Assembly (NCBI GenBank): GCA_021737325.1
Contig: JAIPED010000009.1
Location: 1 to 42,290, forward strand
Direction: 5' to 3'
From: Deltaproteobacteria bacterium
GTDB taxonomy: Bacteria; Desulfobacterota; Syntrophia; Syntrophales; JAIPED01
Length of the DNA: 42,290 nt
A program made the position numbers and the translations under genes. How positions within the stretch are numbered: the stretch's first letter is position 1; each line of letters opens with the position of its first letter. Below are positions 41,139 through 42,290 of this stretch, piece by piece. Below the pieces are notes generated by a model, which was not told the origin of the DNA, did no database searches, and was given only the letters and a program-made list of their open reading frames with translations.

Positions 41139-41479
41139 TAAATTCTTGCACAACTGCAACGCTTGGCTTGTTGTGGTCATCCCCGTACCCGTTTTCACGA
41201 AGTGCAGGCTCCGTCGGCAACCGCAAAAAACAAGATGCACAAGAACGACGCATCACGAACAATTTGTAATCGTAAGCCCCCTGGCACAAGCGCACAATAT
41301 AGCCCCTCGAGGTTATTCCCGCACCCGTCTTCAAAAGTGCAGGATCCAGCGGGAGTTTAATTGTGGTCATTCCTGCGAAAGCGGAAATCCAGAATGTTTT
41401 GTAATGATTAGATTTTTCACAGCATCTGTCATTCGCCACAAGATAGCCGTAAACATGATGTTGGTTATGCAAAGGTCTT
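41139..41479 (+). repeat. MITE-like dispersed repeat, copy D (longest)
   Basis: This 341-bp copy starts with a decayed end around ATTCTTGCACAACTGC and ends GGTTATGCAAAGGTCTT. It matches copy B (reverse) over CTTGTTGTGGTCAT and over GGTCATTCCTGCGAAAGCGG-type core, and copy C over the region with ACCCGT and CAACCGCAAAAAA. It has an extra middle section, so it may be a longer parent form or a nested insertion. It lies before tRNA-Glu. Confidence 0.72.
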
Positions 41480-41581
41480 ATTGGAGTATTCTTGTCGGTT
41501 TTACGGTTCTGCTAAGTGCTATTGGTTAATGGCGAAGGGGAGGGTAACGCGAAGGCCTGCAAGAAAACGGTGATAGTAAAA

Positions 41582-41656
41582 TGGTAGTCCCAAGGGGGTT
41601 CGAACCCCTGCTTCCGGCGTGAGAGGCCAGCGTCCTAACCGCTAGACGATGGGACC
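41582..41656 (-). tRNA. tRNA-Glu (anticodon CTC)
   Basis: On the minus strand, acceptor GGTCCCA pairs with TGGGACT (one G-T), with discriminator A and encoded CCA (complement of 41582-41584). The anticodon arm CTGGC-CTCTCAC-GCCGG gives CTC. The T-arm contains GGTTCGAACCCC, and the D-arm has TCTAGCGGTTAGGA. Confidence 0.95.
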
Positions 41657-41662
41657 ACTTTC

Positions 41663-41712
41663 GGCTGGGGAACCAGGATTTGAGCCTGGGTACTCCAGAG
41701 AAATAAGTCCGG
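41663..41712 (-). pseudogene. tRNA 3'-half remnant
   Basis: On the minus strand, just upstream of tRNA-Glu, a T-arm (CCAGG-CTCAAAT-CCTGG, complement of 41673-41689) is followed by TTCCCCAGCC, as in the 3' end of a tRNA-Gln-like gene. An anticodon-type stem CCGGA/TCTGG (complement of 41695-41712) has an 8-nt loop. The D-arm and 5' acceptor strand are missing. It is a dead or truncated tRNA, possibly left by integration or excision at a tRNA gene. Confidence 0.6.
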
Positions 41713-42029
41713 GAAATAAATGTTTCATTTCAATATATTGTCTTGTACTCGGGTACACCGACGCCCTTGTTTTCAATTACCGCAAATAACTCCGAAAGAG
41801 CAACATCCCCAGAAAGCATGTCGGGCGGCGATATGCAGTAAAACACAGTAAATTGCCAGCTAAAAAACACGGCTGGCGTCGTTTTTATTTGCTCGCCCGT
41901 GAAAATGTAGTTGCTCGCTCCTGAAAATCCATTCATCCGTCAGATATTGTTGGACATTTTGTTGATTTTGTGGTCGTTAATTTGCCAGTTTTTGAACATA
42001 AATCTACAGAAAGCTTGCAAATTTTCGCC
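41713..42029. other. Intergenic, AT-rich, no gene recognised
   Basis: A minus-strand frame of 68 codons (41730-41936) matches nothing I know. The left end of the IS5-like element should fall here, but I could not define its inverted repeat without the other end. Confidence 0.4.
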
Positions 42030-42290
42030 ATGAAACCATAACCTTCACCACAAGCAATCGAACGCCAAAGAGAGCTTTTCCGCTCCGAATTGGAGCAAAT
42101 CCTCGACACTAAGCATCCCATGGTCAAGCTGGCCAAGACGGTTGATTGGGAACGCTTAGAAACGCTCTTCGGGGCGACATTCCATCCCGAAGTAGGTCGT
42201 CCAGGCATCAGCACCCGTCTGATGGTGTCTCTCCATTACCTCAAATACATGCATAACCTCAGCGATGAAGATGTTGTGCAGTTGTGGGTG
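42030..42290 (+). pseudogene. IS5-family transposase, 5' part with early stop, runs off window
   Basis: The frame reads QAIERQRELFRSELEQILD, then KHPMVKLAKTVDWERLETLF and GRPGISTRLMVSLHYLKYM, NLSDEDVVQLWV. This is the N-terminal region of IS5-group (IS5/IS1182-like) DDE transposases. The only ATG in frame (42030) is followed by a TAA at the fourth codon (42039-42041), so either the gene is mutated or it starts outside the usual codons. The element continues beyond the right edge. Confidence 0.7.

Noticed and set aside
41146-41529. 127-codon plus-strand frame and 117-codon minus-strand frame near 41.3 kb
   Set aside because: Both lie almost wholly inside repeat copy D and read as low-quality repeat translation.
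41933-42214. 93-codon minus-strand frame at the right end
   Set aside because: It is the shadow of the IS5-like transposase, whose plus-strand reading gives recognisable protein sequence.
1-42290. CRISPR arrays, rRNA genes and large riboswitches
   Set aside because: No regularly spaced direct repeats, no rRNA-like stretch and no recognisable aptamer core were seen anywhere in the window.

Overview
The window looks like a chromosomal stretch of an anaerobic or microaerophilic Gram-negative bacterium. The Gram-negative signs are rfaE2 (LPS heptose), lspA, a SPOR-domain protein and a broken LolA-like gene. The anaerobic signs are two tungsten/molybdenum aldehyde:ferredoxin oxidoreductases (AOR), a polyferredoxin, and a flavodiiron/rubredoxin/rubrerythrin oxygen-defence set. 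The atpE sequence and overall gene content resemble deltaproteobacterial (Desulfobacterota-like) lineages. That placement is an inference; no rRNA or other decisive marker is present.

Layout. 1-3.9 kb: a membrane protein cut by the left edge, then an AOR-MoaD-ThiF module. 3.9-5.8 kb: a minus-strand housekeeping operon (small membrane protein, rsfS, comF, rfaE2). 5.9-7.4 kb: a scar with a dead ISNCY-like transposase, a decapitated LolA-like gene and a frameshifted secretory ORF. 7.4-14.2 kb: an arsenic-resistance island, apparently richer in GC than its flanks. It holds two ArsR repressors, an ArsP-like permease, a small thioredoxin, an FRG-domain protein, a frameshifted membrane protein, an ArsC-ArsM fusion and an ACR3 pump. 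14.8-22.4 kb: modE-like regulator, proC, lspA-ileS (minus), fmdB-like, a permease, tRNA-Gly and a stand-alone atpE. 22.4-30.7 kb: flavodoxin, CoA-transferase, PLD-like, rhodanese, MauE-like, surE, flavodiiron protein, rubredoxin, rubrerythrin, mntP, ogt and Nudix. 30.8-41 kb: SCP2-like protein, a methyltransferase remnant, two iron-alcohol-dehydrogenase-family genes (the first lacking all metal ligands), a second AOR, a four-cluster ferredoxin, a small Cys protein, argS, SPOR protein and an OFA-family transporter. 41-42.3 kb: tRNA-Glu, a tRNA remnant and an IS5-like transposase running off the right edge.

How the parts work together. The Fe-ADH pair, AOR and polyferredoxin form a plausible alcohol-aldehyde-acid oxidation module passing electrons to ferredoxin. 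The 24-30 kb run is a redox and oxygen stress neighbourhood. The ars island would reduce arsenate, then either methylate arsenite (same polypeptide) or pump it out.

Four copies of a MITE-like repeat with about 17-bp inverted ends lie at 14.6, 21.7, 31.5 and 41.2 kb. One is flanked by a perfect 5-bp duplication. They sit beside islands and gene remnants and show that this region has been reshaped by small mobile elements. The most unusual items are the ArsC-ArsM fusion, the metal-ligand-less Fe-ADH paralogue paired with an intact one, the repeat family, and a possible integron-cassette-like (attC-like) hairpin between the FRG gene and the membrane protein.
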